Part shown: positions 9,607-18,346 of the stretch, one piece after another | How the letters are laid out: each line of letters starts with the position of its first letter | Numbering within the stretch: the first letter of the stretch is position 1 | Source of the DNA: Hymenobacter aerilatus | Lineage (GTDB): Bacteria > Bacteroidota > Bacteroidia > Cytophagales > Hymenobacteraceae | Direction of reading: 5' to 3' | Assembly: GCF_022921095.1 (NCBI RefSeq) | Contig: NZ_CP095053.1 | Location: forward strand, 5,002,501 to 5,066,500 | DNA length: 64,000 nucleotides | The notes under the pieces: generated by a model | Database searches by the model: none | The model's input: the letters and a program-made list of their open reading frames with translations, nothing else | Told to the model about the DNA's origin: nothing | Position numbers and translations under genes: made by a program

Positions 9607-11466
9607 CTACTCTATTTTTTTACCCGACATGGCTTGCTTGATGGAGATGTTCATCACGCGCTCAGCGAAGGGGCGGGTGTATTCTTCCAGCGTGTCCATG
9701 GCTTTCAGAATGGTATCCTTATCGTTGCTGGCAAGGCTTTCGCGCAGGGTTTCGGTGAGGGCAGCTGTTTGGGTGATTTCCGTCTCCTCCAGATACTGCG
9801 AGTTTTTATTTACGAACCGCTCTACCTGATACAGTAATTGCTCGGCAGCGGTGCGGGCCTCAATCACCATGCGAGCCGATACGTCGTCGCGGGCGTGCGT
9901 GAGCGAGTCCATCAGCATTTGCTCTACCTGTTCATCGGTGAGGCCATACTGGGGCTTGATTTCGACCTGCTGACTAACGCCTGAACGTAGCTCAATGGCT
10001 TCTACCTTCAAAATACCGTCGGCATTCAAGATAAAGTTAACGTCTACCTTAGGTAGGCCGGCGGGCATAGCTGGAATGCCGCTCAACACAAACTCGCCTA
10101 GCTTGCGGTTTTCCTTTACCAAGTCTCGCTCGCCCTGGTACACGGAAACCTTCAGGTTTACCTGACCATCTACCGAAGTGGTGTATTGGCGGCCGGCTTT
10201 GGTCGGAATTTTAGAGTTGCGCGGAATGATGGAGTCCATCAGGCCGCCCATGGTCTCAATGCCCAGCGTGAGCGGCGTTACGTCGAGCAGCAGCACGTCG
10301 CGGCGGTTGCCAGCCAGGATGTCGGCCTGAATGGCAGCGCCCAGGGCCACTACTTCATCGGGATGCAGAGAATTGTTGGCGGGTTGCTGGAAAAAGGCCG
10401 ACACCGAATCGTAGACCAACGGCACGCGGGTAGAGCCGCCTACCAGCAGCACGGCATCCAGGTCTTTTGGGCTGAGCTTGGCGTCGGTTAGGGCTTGTTG
10501 ACAAGCATCCAAGGTGCGACGCACAAGGGGCGTAATTAGCTCATTAAACTTGGCCTTGCTTAAGGGTAGGCGCACCTCATCAAACTGTACTTCAAACTCG
10601 TCGTTTTGGCTGAGGTGGCGCTTGGCCTGCTCCGCCAGCAAGCGCAGCTGCTGCTGGGCTGTTACGTTCTGAAATAGCAGGGTAGAGAGTTGGTACTCTG
10701 TAGCCCAGTAGTGGTAAATGGCTTGGTCAAGGTCGTCGCCACCCAGGTAGGTGTCGCCGTTCGTGCTCAATACTTCAAAAATGCCTTGCTGAATGCGCAG
10801 AATCGAAATATCGAAGGTGCCGCCGCCTAGATCGTACACAGCTACGGTTTTTTCCTCATCGGGCGAGAGGCCAATGCCGTAGGCCAGCGCGGCGGCGGTA
10901 GGCTCGTTTACGATGCGCAGCACCTCCAGACCTGCCAAACGGCCCGCGTCGCGGGTAGCCTGGCGTTGCGAGTCGTTGAAATAAGCTGGTACCGTGATAA
11001 CGGCGCGGTTGACAGGTGTTTTCAGAGCGTGCTCGGCGCGCTGGCGGAGTTCCTTTAAAATCTCCGCCGATAGCTCGATGGGGGAGTAAAATCGTTCGCC
11101 TACCCGCACCTGCACTAAGCCTTCCGAGTTGTCGTCAATAATTTTATATCCCAGCTGTTCGGCGTGGCCCCCTAGGTCTTGATAAGCTTTTCCCAGCAGG
11201 CGTTTCACCGAGTAAATAGTGTTCTGCGGATCGGTAAGCAGATACTGCTTGGCCTCGGTCCCTACTACGGGCGCGGTGCCATCGGCCGGAAAATGCACCA
11301 CCGACGGCACAATAGTGCCCCGGCCCTGGTCGTTGATGGCCACAGGCTGGCGGGATTCTGGGTGAATGTAGGCAACCAGCGAGTTGGTCGTGCCCAGATC
11401 AATTCCGACAATAATTTCTTCCTGTTGCAGGCTCCCAGTGGAAAGGTTGATTGCGACTTTAGCCAT
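9607..11466 (-). CDS. hscA: Hsp70-family chaperone HscA
   Basis: 619 residues from the ATG at 11466 ([20 protein letters not shown]). The Hsp70 ATPase domain (about 1-390) shows [22 protein letters not shown] and [13 protein letters not shown]; the substrate-binding domain follows with [14 protein letters not shown] and [20 protein letters not shown]. The N-terminal lead-in and the shortened lid are like HscA, the chaperone that helps IscU deliver iron-sulfur clusters, rather than DnaK. No iscU or hscB is next to it, so the exact name rests on sequence impression. Confidence 0.85.
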   Translation of the reverse strand: MAKVAINLSTGSLQQEEIIVGIDLGTTNSLVAYIHPESRQPVAINDQGRGTIVPSVVHFPADGTAPVVGTEAKQYLLTDPQNTIYSVKRLLGKAYQDLGGHAEQLGYKIIDDNSEGLVQVRVGERFYSPIELSAEILKELRQRAEHALKTPVNRAVITVPAYFNDSQRQATRDAGRLAGLEVLRIVNEPTAAALAYGIGLSPDEEKTVAVYDLGGGTFDISILRIQQGIFEVLSTNGDTYLGGDDLDQAIYHYWATEYQLSTLLFQNVTAQQQLRLLAEQAKRHLSQNDEFEVQFDEVRLPLSKAKFNELITPLVRRTLDACQQALTDAKLSPKDLDAVLLVGGSTRVPLVYDSVSAFFQQPANNSLHPDEVVALGAAIQADILAGNRRDVLLLDVTPLTLGIETMGGLMDSIIPRNSKIPTKAGRQYTTSVDGQVNLKVSVYQGERDLVKENRKLGEFVLSGIPAMPAGLPKVDVNFILNADGILKVEAIELRSGVSQQVEIKPQYGLTDEQVEQMLMDSLTHARDDVSARMVIEARTAAEQLLYQVERFVNKNSQYLEETEITQTAALTETLRESLASNDKDTILKAMDTLEEYTRPFAERVMNISIKQAMSGKKIE

Positions 11467-11564
11467 AAGATGCGAAAAGCAGCGCGCCAAGCGCGCGATG
11501 AGGCGAACGGTAGAGGATGTAGTGTGTGCGTACGTATACGAACAAATAAACCGTTGCGGGCGCG

Positions 11565-11572
11565 CAAAAGTA
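11565..11572 (-). promoter_or_regulatory. -7 promoter box (TACTTTTG) for hscA
   Basis: On the minus strand TACTTTTG, followed by CGCGCC, matches TAnnTTTG and lies 98 bases upstream of the hscA ATG. A -33 TTTG is not evident. Confidence 0.5.
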
Positions 11573-11676
11573 AGGAAGAAACAATGGTTGGGTAAGGGAG
11601 GAGCGCAGGTAGCTTACCAAAGTGGCGCAGTTACCAACGAGCGAGGTGGATTTTCAGCTGAAGCTGCTTAAAAAGT

Positions 11677-11795
11677 AAGTCAGAACGTCTTGCGGAGCCT
11701 GTTGAAGCGTCTCGCGTGCTGATGTTTGCGTGGTAATGCAACGTCAGCACGCGAAATGCTTCGACACGCTCCGCAGGACGTTCAATCTTCTGACT
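11677..11795. repeat. Imperfect palindromic repeat (GTCAGAACGT/CTTCTGACTT type)
   Basis: The sequence from 11677 (AAGTCAGAACGTCTTGCGG) is reverse-complemented at about 11739-11795 (ending TCTTCTGACTT), with a few mismatches and a 6-7-base insertion in the right arm. It belongs with the other intergenic palindromes of the window that carry AACGTC or CATGACGTT ends. Confidence 0.65.
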
Positions 11796-12052
11796 TCCTA
11801 GACAGCCTCAGCTATGTAGCATAGCAGCGTTCCAAACGATGTAGAAACGCATACTTGCAACTGCCTATCGTTGTCATAGTAAGCAGCGTGCAAGCAGCAC
11901 GTATTTGCATCGCTACCCATTCGGTGTAGCATGTCAGAATTTGGGCTGCCAAATACGTTGTGCTGCAACTGGACCAACGGCGCAAGGGTAGGCAGTTTGT
12001 CTTTGGTATTCCCCCTGCTTATTCGTGCCGTTTTTCTTCTCTTGCTTTGATG

Positions 12053-12529
12053 ATGCATAGCAGAACCCTACTAAAAAACTGCTACTGGCTGCTCCGGCTG
12101 CTTGGATTCTGAGCGTGATGGGTGCAAACTGGAGCTGGCAACGGCGCCCGAGGGTAGGGGAGCAATTCCTTTTCAGCCTACCTGGGACTCGTTGGTCCAG
12201 TATCAGACACCCGAGTGGTTCCGTGACGCGAAGTTTGGCTTGTGGGCGCACAGGGGGCCACAGTGCCAACCCGAGCGCGGCGACAGGTATGCCCGCGGTA
12301 TGTAACAGGAGGGGTCAGACCAGTACAGGTTTTATTGCGAAAAGTATGGGCACGCATCGAAGTTTGGCTTAAGGATATGATACAGGAATGGAAAGCCGAA
12401 CAATGGAACCCCGAGGAAATACTGGGCGCTAAAGGCAAGCTCCGGTTTGCGCATATCCCCAAGGGCTTGACCATTGTATTACCCACTCAGAAGCCGAATG
12501 CCATTGCTTACGCCCTGAAGATTGCTTAG
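12053..12529 (+). pseudogene. Decayed alpha-L-fucosidase (GH29) remnant
   Basis: Three reading frames together give pieces of a GH29 alpha-L-fucosidase. An N-terminal hydrophobic start at 12053 soon stops. From about 12147 the frame reads [20 protein letters not shown] and GDRYARGM, the family's first conserved block, then meets a TAA at 12303. The same frame continues QYRFYCEKYGHASKFGL (12321-12371), after which a one-base shift gives KDMIQEWKAEQWNPEEIL. This runs straight into GAKGKLRFAH and ends KPNAIAYALKIA, which resembles the extreme C-terminus of these enzymes, so several hundred codons have been deleted. It cannot make an active enzyme. Confidence 0.8.
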
Positions 12530-12723
12530 GCTTGATAAGAGATAAAGCATATAAAATGACTGCAGTATGTGCCTGCAAGACAGAATTGCTAGCATATAGC
12601 ACTATGCTAATAAAATGAAGTAGTGGGAAACTGAATCATCCGGTAGCATTGTTCGTATAGGACCAGGTAAGTGCCGAACGTGCGCGTGGGCGCTTTTTTC
12701 TTCCAGTAAGACTCTTATTCCCA

Positions 12724-13563
12724 ATGGAAAAGCCGAGTGTAGTACATCGTCAGCGACTGAAGCGCCGGGCCAAGCGGTTCACGCGTCGTATCATGCCTTT
12801 TGTGGCCGCTCTGTTTCTGGCAACGCCGGTAGCAGCGCCCGTTAGCAAAACGCTGGCGCGCACCCGTACGCACCAGACCCTACCCACGGCCGAGGAGATG
12901 CGTGCTACCTTCCTCAACCAGCGGTTTGATAAACTTTATCAGGCCATGAACCTGGAAGCGCAAGGGTTGCGGTTTGAGGTGTTTGAGAAGGCCATGACAG
13001 GCTACCTCAACCTGAAAGAAGCCGACAAGCTGGGCGGAAAAGACCGTCTGACGGTAGTAGATTTCAGCTTGCCCTCCACCGAGAAGCGCCTGTGGGTATT
13101 AGACTTGGATAGCAAGCAGGTTCTTTTCCATACGCTAGTGGCGCACGGCCATAACTCTGGCGAAAACATGGCGACCAACTTTTCCAACGAGAACGAGTCG
13201 AACATGAGCAGCCTGGGTTTCTACGTGACGCAGGCCGAGTATGTGGGCAAACACGGCCGGTCCCTTAAATTGGTAGGCCTCGATGAAGGCTATAACGATA
13301 ACGCCTTGAAACGCGCCGTCGTCATGCACGGTGCAGATTACGTGAGCGAAGACTTTATTCGGCAGAATGGCCGCTTGGGACGTAGCCTGGGGTGCCCGGC
13401 CCTACCCATGGACCAGTATGCTCAGATCATTGACGCGGTAGGCGGACAAACCTGCTTGTTCCTAAATGGCAATGATGCATCGTACAGTTCGCACTACCTC
13501 AACCAAGATATAGCAGCACAGGCACTGGCCGCGGCTAATACCAACACTGGTCAACTCATTTAG
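12724..13563 (+). CDS. Murein L,D-transpeptidase catalytic-domain family protein
   Basis: 279 residues. A basic N-terminus and a hydrophobic segment (about 24-40, MPFVAALFLATPVAAPV) suggest export. The catalytic region has VDFSLPSTEKRLWVLDLDS, the conserved histidine H202 in VVMHGADYVSEDFI and the nucleophile C224 in GRSLGCPALP, the pattern of the YkuD_2-type family. Such proteins are predicted to act on peptidoglycan stem peptides in the periplasm. The family is clear; the physiological reaction is an inference. Confidence 0.85.
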   Translation: MEKPSVVHRQRLKRRAKRFTRRIMPFVAALFLATPVAAPVSKTLARTRTHQTLPTAEEMRATFLNQRFDKLYQAMNLEAQGLRFEVFEKAMTGYLNLKEADKLGGKDRLTVVDFSLPSTEKRLWVLDLDSKQVLFHTLVAHGHNSGENMATNFSNENESNMSSLGFYVTQAEYVGKHGRSLKLVGLDEGYNDNALKRAVVMHGADYVSEDFIRQNGRLGRSLGCPALPMDQYAQIIDAVGGQTCLFLNGNDASYSSHYLNQDIAAQALAAANTNTGQLI

Positions 13564-13583
13564 CGTAGAATATTCTAAGAAAC

Positions 13584-13622
13584 GCAACAAGCCGCCGTGA
13601 GTCATTCGCGGCGGCTTGTTGC
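13584..13622. terminator. Two-way terminator between convergent genes
   Basis: Perfect 14-base stem (13584-13597 with 13609-13622), 11-base loop, between genes ending at 13563 (plus) and 13642 (minus). There is no long T-run. Confidence 0.7.
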
Positions 13623-13641
13623 ATTGGTGGGGTAGGCAGTT

Positions 13642-14703
13642 CTACAGGGTAAGCCCAAACTTTTGGCCGACCGTTTCGAGGTCTTTTACCACCGGATCGA
13701 GCAGCGGAATGCCATCCAGCAGTCGCTTGGCCGACGATTCGCGCTCTGGGTCGCCGGGGATGAGTACTTGCTGGCCGGGCACAGCGCGGGCGTTGCGGAA
13801 AGTGGAAATCCAGTTGTCCATGTGGGCCTTGAACTCGTCGGCGGGGCGGAAGGCATCCACGCGCATTGCCCCGAAGAAATGGCCGATGCCTTGCCCCACC
13901 GGATCGGCGGGCGGTTGCAGAAACGCCACGAAGGGTGGCACCCACGGCCCGTAGTTGGCGCCACTCAGCACGGCCGAGAAAATATCGACTACGCTGCCCA
14001 GGCAATACCCCTTGTGCGAACCAGTTTCGCCGCCCAGTGGCTGCAGGGCGCCGCCATCTTTCAACTCATTCGGGTTGGTCGATACGTTGCCTTCCTTGTC
14101 CTGAATCCAGCCGGTGGGGGCTGGTTGATTTTTACGTTGCAGGATTTCCAGCTTGCCGTTGGCGGCCGTGGTAGTAGCGAAGTCTGCCACAAAATCGGGC
14201 TGCTCGGCGGCCGGAATGGCTACGGCAATGGGGTTAGTGCCCAACAGACGGTCGAGGGAGTGGGTAGGGGCCACTAAGGGCGAGGCGTTGGTCATGGCCA
14301 AGCCGATCATATCGTGCGCCAGCGCCTTCATGGCGTGGTAGCCCGCAATGCCGAAATGGTTGGAGTTTCGCACCGATACCCAACCGGTACCCGCCACGCG
14401 GGCTTTCTCAATGGCTACCTCCATCGCCTTGGGCGCTACCACCAGGCCTAATCCCCCGTCGCCATCTACCACCGCCGTGCTGGGCGTTTCGTAGGTCACG
14501 CCCACACGGGGGGTGGGGTTGATGCGGCCGGCTTCCCAGAGCCGCACGTAGCCAATCAGCCGGGCCACGCCGTGCGAGTCTACCCCGCGTAGGTCGGCGG
14601 CCAGCAGACTTTCGGTGGCCAGCGTCGCGTCGGCCTCCGGGCAGCCCATGCTGCGGAATACGTTTTCGGTGAAGGCGAAAAGATGGTTGTAGGAAAAGGT
14701 CAT
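13642..14703 (-). CDS. Ldh-family (malate/L-lactate/ureidoglycolate-type) oxidoreductase
   Basis: 353 residues from ATG 14703 (TFSYNHLFAFTENVF). The family's NAD(P)-dependent dehydrogenase fold, unrelated to classical malate dehydrogenase, is indicated by ADLRGVDSHGVARL, VRNSNHFGIAGYHAM, ASPLVAPTHS, GTNPIAVAIP and GSHKGYCLGSVVDIFSAVLSG. Members oxidise 2-hydroxy acids such as malate, L-lactate, ureidoglycolate or sulfolactate; the substrate here cannot be told from sequence by eye. It stands alone, facing the L,D-transpeptidase gene. Confidence 0.88.
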   Translation of the reverse strand: MTFSYNHLFAFTENVFRSMGCPEADATLATESLLAADLRGVDSHGVARLIGYVRLWEAGRINPTPRVGVTYETPSTAVVDGDGGLGLVVAPKAMEVAIEKARVAGTGWVSVRNSNHFGIAGYHAMKALAHDMIGLAMTNASPLVAPTHSLDRLLGTNPIAVAIPAAEQPDFVADFATTTAANGKLEILQRKNQPAPTGWIQDKEGNVSTNPNELKDGGALQPLGGETGSHKGYCLGSVVDIFSAVLSGANYGPWVPPFVAFLQPPADPVGQGIGHFFGAMRVDAFRPADEFKAHMDNWISTFRNARAVPGQQVLIPGDPERESSAKRLLDGIPLLDPVVKDLETVGQKFGLTL

Positions 14704-14723
14704 GGTGTTCGAACTGTTTCTGT

Positions 14724-14803
14724 GAAACGTCATGCCGCACACAGGCGCAGCATGACGTTTCGGTATGGCTTCTCAGATTCCTCGCTATGCTCGGAATGAC
14801 AGG
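14724..14803. repeat. Intergenic palindromes (CATGACGTTT and CTCGGAATGACAG types)
   Basis: GAAACGTCATGC (14724-14735) pairs with GCATGACGTTTC (14750-14761). Next to it lies CTCAGATTCCTCGCTATGCTCGGAATGACAG in outline (14773-14803), a second well-known type of dispersed repeat. Both sit between two minus-strand genes. Confidence 0.6.
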
Positions 14804-14807
14804 ATTG

Positions 14808-15749
14808 CTACCCCAACATCTCCGCCAGCATGCCTTCCTTCAGAGCATAAGCAGAGGCAATAATCTGGGTCAAACCGTAAGTCTGCAATACGTAGTCGAT
14901 GAGGACGCTGGCCACCACAATCATATCGGCGCGCATAGGCAGCATACCGGGTAGGGCGCGGCGGCCAGCGTTGTCGAGTGTGCGGAAAAGATGGTAGCTT
15001 TCGTAGAAGCTCTCTGGCGAAAGGGGGGTAGCGGGTGGCGGTGAGGTAAGGCGCGGTTTACCCAGACGAGCCATGTGCATATCGGCCAGCGTATCGAAGG
15101 TGCCTGATGAGCCCACCAACACCGTAGGTTGGTACTGCTGCACGGCCACCGTGAGGGGGGCTAGCGAAATAGCGAGGTAGGCCTGCTCATCGGTAATATC
15201 AGAGGGTAGGAGCGGGTCGTGGCGAAAAAACTGATCCAATAGCCGTTGCCCACCAATCTCGAAGCTCTGCTTCCAGAAAATCGTGTCGGCATCGGCAATA
15301 ATAAACTCTACCGAGCCACCGCCAATGTCCATCAGCAAGTGGCGTGTAGTGCCCAATGGCACGGCTTGCCGGATGCCGTAGGCAATCAGCTCGGCCTCAC
15401 GGGCCCCGTCAATTACGTCTACCCGAATACCTGTTTCCTCAAACACGCGCTGCACAAACTCGCGGCCGTTGCGGGCCACCCGCACAGCGCTGGTGGCGGT
15501 GGCGCGCACTTCTGTTACTTGGTGCAGCTCAATTTCTTCCTTGAAGCCTTGCAGCGTGTGCAGAGCCCGGTCCATGGCGGCGGGTTGCAGCTCGCCTTTG
15601 CTCACCCCGCCTTCGCCCAGTTTCACGCCGGCTTTGGTGCTGAGCAGCGTTTTGGGCGCCGCGTGGCTGGCCTCGGGTAGCTCCACAATCAGCAGGTGAA
15701 AGGTATTGGTGCCCATGTCGATAAGGGCAAGGCGACGGTGGCGGATCAT
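14808..15749 (-). CDS. Ppx/GppA-family exopolyphosphatase
   Basis: 313 residues from ATG 15749 (IRHRRLALIDMGTNTFHLL); the upstream in-frame codons lie in a repeat and are not family-like. The actin-like ATPase fold is shown by the phosphate-1 loop IDMGTNTFHLL, the phosphate-2 loop LLMDIGGGSVEFIIAD and the adenosine-type loop LVGSSGTFDTL. The length fits the short, two-domain Ppx/GppA proteins common in Bacteroidota, which cut phosphate from polyphosphate or pppGpp. Which of the two is the substrate is not decided by the sequence. Confidence 0.9.
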   Translation of the reverse strand: MIRHRRLALIDMGTNTFHLLIVELPEASHAAPKTLLSTKAGVKLGEGGVSKGELQPAAMDRALHTLQGFKEEIELHQVTEVRATATSAVRVARNGREFVQRVFEETGIRVDVIDGAREAELIAYGIRQAVPLGTTRHLLMDIGGGSVEFIIADADTIFWKQSFEIGGQRLLDQFFRHDPLLPSDITDEQAYLAISLAPLTVAVQQYQPTVLVGSSGTFDTLADMHMARLGKPRLTSPPPATPLSPESFYESYHLFRTLDNAGRRALPGMLPMRADMIVVASVLIDYVLQTYGLTQIIASAYALKEGMLAEMLG

Positions 15750-15858
15750 TGATTTTTGGTTGTTTATTTTCGGATTCTGGCTATTTGAGTACTTGAAGTT
15801 GAGAAAGGCGAGTTGACTAAGCGAGAGCCACAAACCAAAATCAAACAACCAAAAACCA
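15750..15858. repeat. TTTTTGGTTGTTT inverted repeat, copy 1
   Basis: TGATTTTTGGTTGTTTATTT (15750-15769) is mirrored by CCAAAATCAAACAACCAAAA (15835-15854). A related copy lies after glf (20846-20922). The element separates two minus-strand genes and could act as a terminator or be a mobile palindrome. Confidence 0.55.
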
Positions 15859-15859
15859 G

Positions 15860-16741
15860 TTAGTTAGCAAACCGACAGAAGGTGCCCAGCGGCAATTTAC
15901 GCTGACCTTGGTCGTGCAGGTAGATTTCGCCGATTTCGCGCTGCCCGGCCGGCACACCGAAGATGGCGGTGGTCAGATTGTCCAGAATCAGGGCCGAGAA
16001 GCCCAGTGAGTAAAGGTTAATCAGGAAAAAATGATCTTGCGGGTCTAGTAACTCGCGGCAGAGCTTGAGCATTTCGTTCAGCTCGTCTTCCAACTGCCAT
16101 TTTTCGCCGTTGGGGCCGCGGCCGTACGCAGGCGGGTCCAAGATCAGGCCCTGGTATTTGTTGCCACGTTTCACCTCGCGCCGCACGTATTTCATGGCGT
16201 CTTCCACTAACCAGCGCACGCCATCAATACCCGAGGCCTCCATGTTGTCGCGGGCCCAGAAATTTACCTGCTTCACCGAGTCGAGGTGCGTGACGTCGGC
16301 GCCGGCGGCACGGGCGGCCAGCGTGGCGGCACCGGTATAGGCAAACAAGTTCAACACCCGCGGGGTAGGGGTGCGGCGCTTGCGGGTTTGCTCGAAAATA
16401 AAACGCCAGTTGGGGTCCTGCTCCGGAAACAGTCCCACGTGCTTAAACGACGACAACCCCAATCGGAACCGCAGCCGTAGGTCGCCCTGATCGTAGTTGA
16501 TCACCCACTGCTCGGGCATACTAGGTTTCAGCTTCCACTGACCGCGCTCCTGGCTGCCTTTCTCGCGGGTGAAGGTGGCGTGGGCACGCTGCCACTCCGA
16601 GGCCGGCAGGTGCGGGTCCCAGATAGCCTGCGGCTCGGGCCGGGCCAGGATATAGTTGCCGAAGCGCTCCAGCTTTTCAAAATTGCCCGCGTCCAGCAGT
16701 TCGTAGTCCGGCCAGGTGCCAGTGGTGAGGAAAGAGTACAT
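15860..16741 (-). CDS. Class I SAM-dependent rRNA methyltransferase (RlmI/RlmK-like)
   Basis: 293 residues from ATG 16741. A GTG two codons earlier is in frame but overlaps the promoter box. The Rossmann-like methyltransferase fold shows LNLFAYTGAATLAARAAGA (SAM-binding motif I), THLDSVKQVNFWARDN, and the catalytic-type ILDPPAYGRGPNGEKW. The N-terminal part (DYELLDAGNFEKLERFGNY, RPEPQAIW) matches a family of putative 23S rRNA cytosine methyltransferases. The exact target nucleotide is unknown. It is transcribed divergently from dapF, 50 bases away. Confidence 0.85.
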   Translation of the reverse strand: MYSFLTTGTWPDYELLDAGNFEKLERFGNYILARPEPQAIWDPHLPASEWQRAHATFTREKGSQERGQWKLKPSMPEQWVINYDQGDLRLRFRLGLSSFKHVGLFPEQDPNWRFIFEQTRKRRTPTPRVLNLFAYTGAATLAARAAGADVTHLDSVKQVNFWARDNMEASGIDGVRWLVEDAMKYVRREVKRGNKYQGLILDPPAYGRGPNGEKWQLEDELNEMLKLCRELLDPQDHFFLINLYSLGFSALILDNLTTAIFGVPAGQREIGEIYLHDQGQRKLPLGTFCRFAN

Positions 16742-16746
16742 AGCCA

Positions 16747-16754
16747 CAAAGGTA
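16747..16754 (-). promoter_or_regulatory. -7 promoter box (TACCTTTG), 5 bases before the methyltransferase start
   Basis: TACCTTTG on the minus strand matches TAnnTTTG and is separated from the ATG at 16741 by only TGGCT. Transcription would begin at or within a few bases of the start codon. Confidence 0.5.
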
Positions 16755-16779
16755 GGGAGTAGGGTAGAACGGCGCGCCG

Positions 16780-16787
16780 TATCTTTG
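16780..16787 (+). promoter_or_regulatory. -7 promoter box (TATCTTTG), 4 bases before dapF
   Basis: TATCTTTG matches TAnnTTTG; only CGGC separates it from the dapF ATG at 16792, implying a leaderless or nearly leaderless mRNA. It is back to back with the methyltransferase promoter. Confidence 0.5.
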
Positions 16788-16791
16788 CGGC

Positions 16792-17595
16792 ATGACGCAG
16801 CTCTCTTTCTTCAAATACCAAGGTACCGGCAACGACTTCGTGATGGTAGACGACCGAGCCAATCAGTTCGACGCCACCAACCACCAACTGGTGCACCACC
16901 TCTGCGACCGGCGCCGGGGTATTGGGGCCGATGGTCTGATTTTGCTGCGCCTGCACCCCGAGTATGATTTCGAGATGGTGTATTTCAACGCCGACGGGCA
17001 TTTGGGCTCTATGTGCGGCAACGGCGGACGTTGCACCGTGGCCTTTGCCCGCCAGGTAGGCGTGATTGATACCATGGCCCGCTTTCTGGCCGCCGATGGT
17101 CCCCACGAGGCCACCATCGACGCCGATGGTACCGTGCACCTGCGCATGCAGGACGTAGCCGGCCAAGAAGAAGTAGCGGCCCACAACGGCGTCTTTCTCA
17201 ATACCGGCTCACCCCACCTCGTGCGGTTTCTACCCGCCGACTCCCTGGGCGCCTTCAATGTGTTTGCCGAGGGTAGGGCCGTGCGCTACGGGGCACTATA
17301 CGCCGAGAAAGGAACCAACGTCAACTTTGTAGAAGAACCCAGCGCGCCCGATGCGCCCTGGCAAGTTCGTACCTACGAGCGCGGAGTAGAAGACGAAACC
17401 CAGAGCTGCGGCACCGGCGTAACGGCTGTGGCATTGGCAGCTTCGCGACGCGGTGCTAGCAGCCCTGTACACCTGCGCACACCCGGTGGCGACCTGCGCG
17501 TGGCGTTTCAGGCCCACCCCGACGGTTCATTCACAGCTATTTATTTGAGCGGCCCCGCTACCCGCGTATTCGACGGAACCATCGAAATAGTGTAG
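16792..17595 (+). CDS. dapF: Diaminopimelate epimerase
   Basis: 267 residues. The enzyme converts LL- to meso-diaminopimelate for peptidoglycan and lysine synthesis. Both catalytic cysteines are in place: C75 in GSMCGNGGRC and C206 in ETQSCGTGVTA. The N-terminal FFKYQGTGNDFVMVDDR block is also typical. The gene is followed by an acetyltransferase 49 bases later. Confidence 0.95.
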   Translation: MTQLSFFKYQGTGNDFVMVDDRANQFDATNHQLVHHLCDRRRGIGADGLILLRLHPEYDFEMVYFNADGHLGSMCGNGGRCTVAFARQVGVIDTMARFLAADGPHEATIDADGTVHLRMQDVAGQEEVAAHNGVFLNTGSPHLVRFLPADSLGAFNVFAEGRAVRYGALYAEKGTNVNFVEEPSAPDAPWQVRTYERGVEDETQSCGTGVTAVALAASRRGASSPVHLRTPGGDLRVAFQAHPDGSFTAIYLSGPATRVFDGTIEIV

Positions 17596-17644
17596 CTTTC
17601 GGCATCAGTAACTAGTTGCTATTGCGTATTTCTATCTTGAGTTG

Positions 17645-18208
17645 ATGTTGCGTTGTCCTTTGGTGAGCTTGCGGGCGCTCGAAAAATCGGATTTAGACTT
17701 TCTCTATCAACTCGAAAACGACCCTGTGATTTGGGGAGTGTCGGATACGCTGGCGCCCGTGTCGCGCTATATGCTGCGCCGCTACCTCGACCACGCCGCC
17801 GCCGACTGGCACGAGGTGCGCCAATTACGCCTCGTAATTTGTGCTACCGCCGACGAGCGGCCCATCGGCACGCTCGATTTTTTCAACTACGACCCCCTGC
17901 ACCAACGTGCCGGGGTAGGCATCACCATTCTGGCCGCCGAGCGACGGCGGGGCTTTGCATTGGCTACTCTGGAGCTGGTGCTCGACTATGCCTACCACAC
18001 CCTACGCCTGCACCAGCTCTATTGCACTGTATCGGCCCGCAATACGGCCAGTTTGCGATTATTTCGGGCGGCTGGCTTTCGGCGGGTAGGTGTCCGGCAC
18101 GATTGGCTGCGCACCGCCGCTGGCTGGGAAGATGCTGTAGAATTTCAACGCTTGCTTATAGCACCCGTAACGCTTGCGGCAGTTGTAGCGGAAGAAGGTA
18201 AACAGTAA
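17645..18208 (+). CDS. GNAT-family N-acetyltransferase (RimJ/RimL-like)
   Basis: 187 residues from ATG 17645. The GNAT fold is indicated by VSLRALEKSDLDFLYQLEND, the acetyl-CoA loop region around AGVGITILAAERRRGFALAT and the later strand LHQLYCTVSARNTASLRLFR with FRAAGFRRVG. RimJ/RimL-type members acetylate protein N-termini or small molecules; the substrate here is unknown. Confidence 0.82.
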   Translation: MLRCPLVSLRALEKSDLDFLYQLENDPVIWGVSDTLAPVSRYMLRRYLDHAAADWHEVRQLRLVICATADERPIGTLDFFNYDPLHQRAGVGITILAAERRRGFALATLELVLDYAYHTLRLHQLYCTVSARNTASLRLFRAAGFRRVGVRHDWLRTAAGWEDAVEFQRLLIAPVTLAAVVAEEGKQ

Positions 18209-18346
18209 CGAGAGTAAGCCCACAAATTGTTGCACCTCGACAATATCCTTTTGTTGGCAACCCCGTATGCCAGAAATACTACGGCACAGCAAGTGTGAGA
18301 TCTGCTGTGTGTGGGCCATCCTCTACCTTTTTTACTGTTCCCGTAC

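Larger units (their letters stand above)
11467..12052. other. Gene-free region between hscA and a pseudogene
   Basis: It holds the hscA promoter region and a palindromic repeat (listed separately). From about 11800 to 12052 I see only short frames on both strands with no recognisable protein; the end (12031-12052) may be the old upstream region of the fucosidase pseudogene. Confidence 0.6.

Noticed and set aside
11934-12486. Two minus-strand frames of about 100-111 residues
   Set aside because: They are antisense to the fucosidase remnant and have no recognisable motif.
12685-12702. GCGC-GTGG-GCGC stem followed by TTTTTT
   Set aside because: Four base pairs only; it may be the old terminator of the fucosidase gene but is too short to call.
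17653-18201. Second 182-residue plus-strand frame
   Set aside because: It overlaps the acetyltransferase gene in another frame and reads as low-quality Arg/Pro/His-rich sequence.
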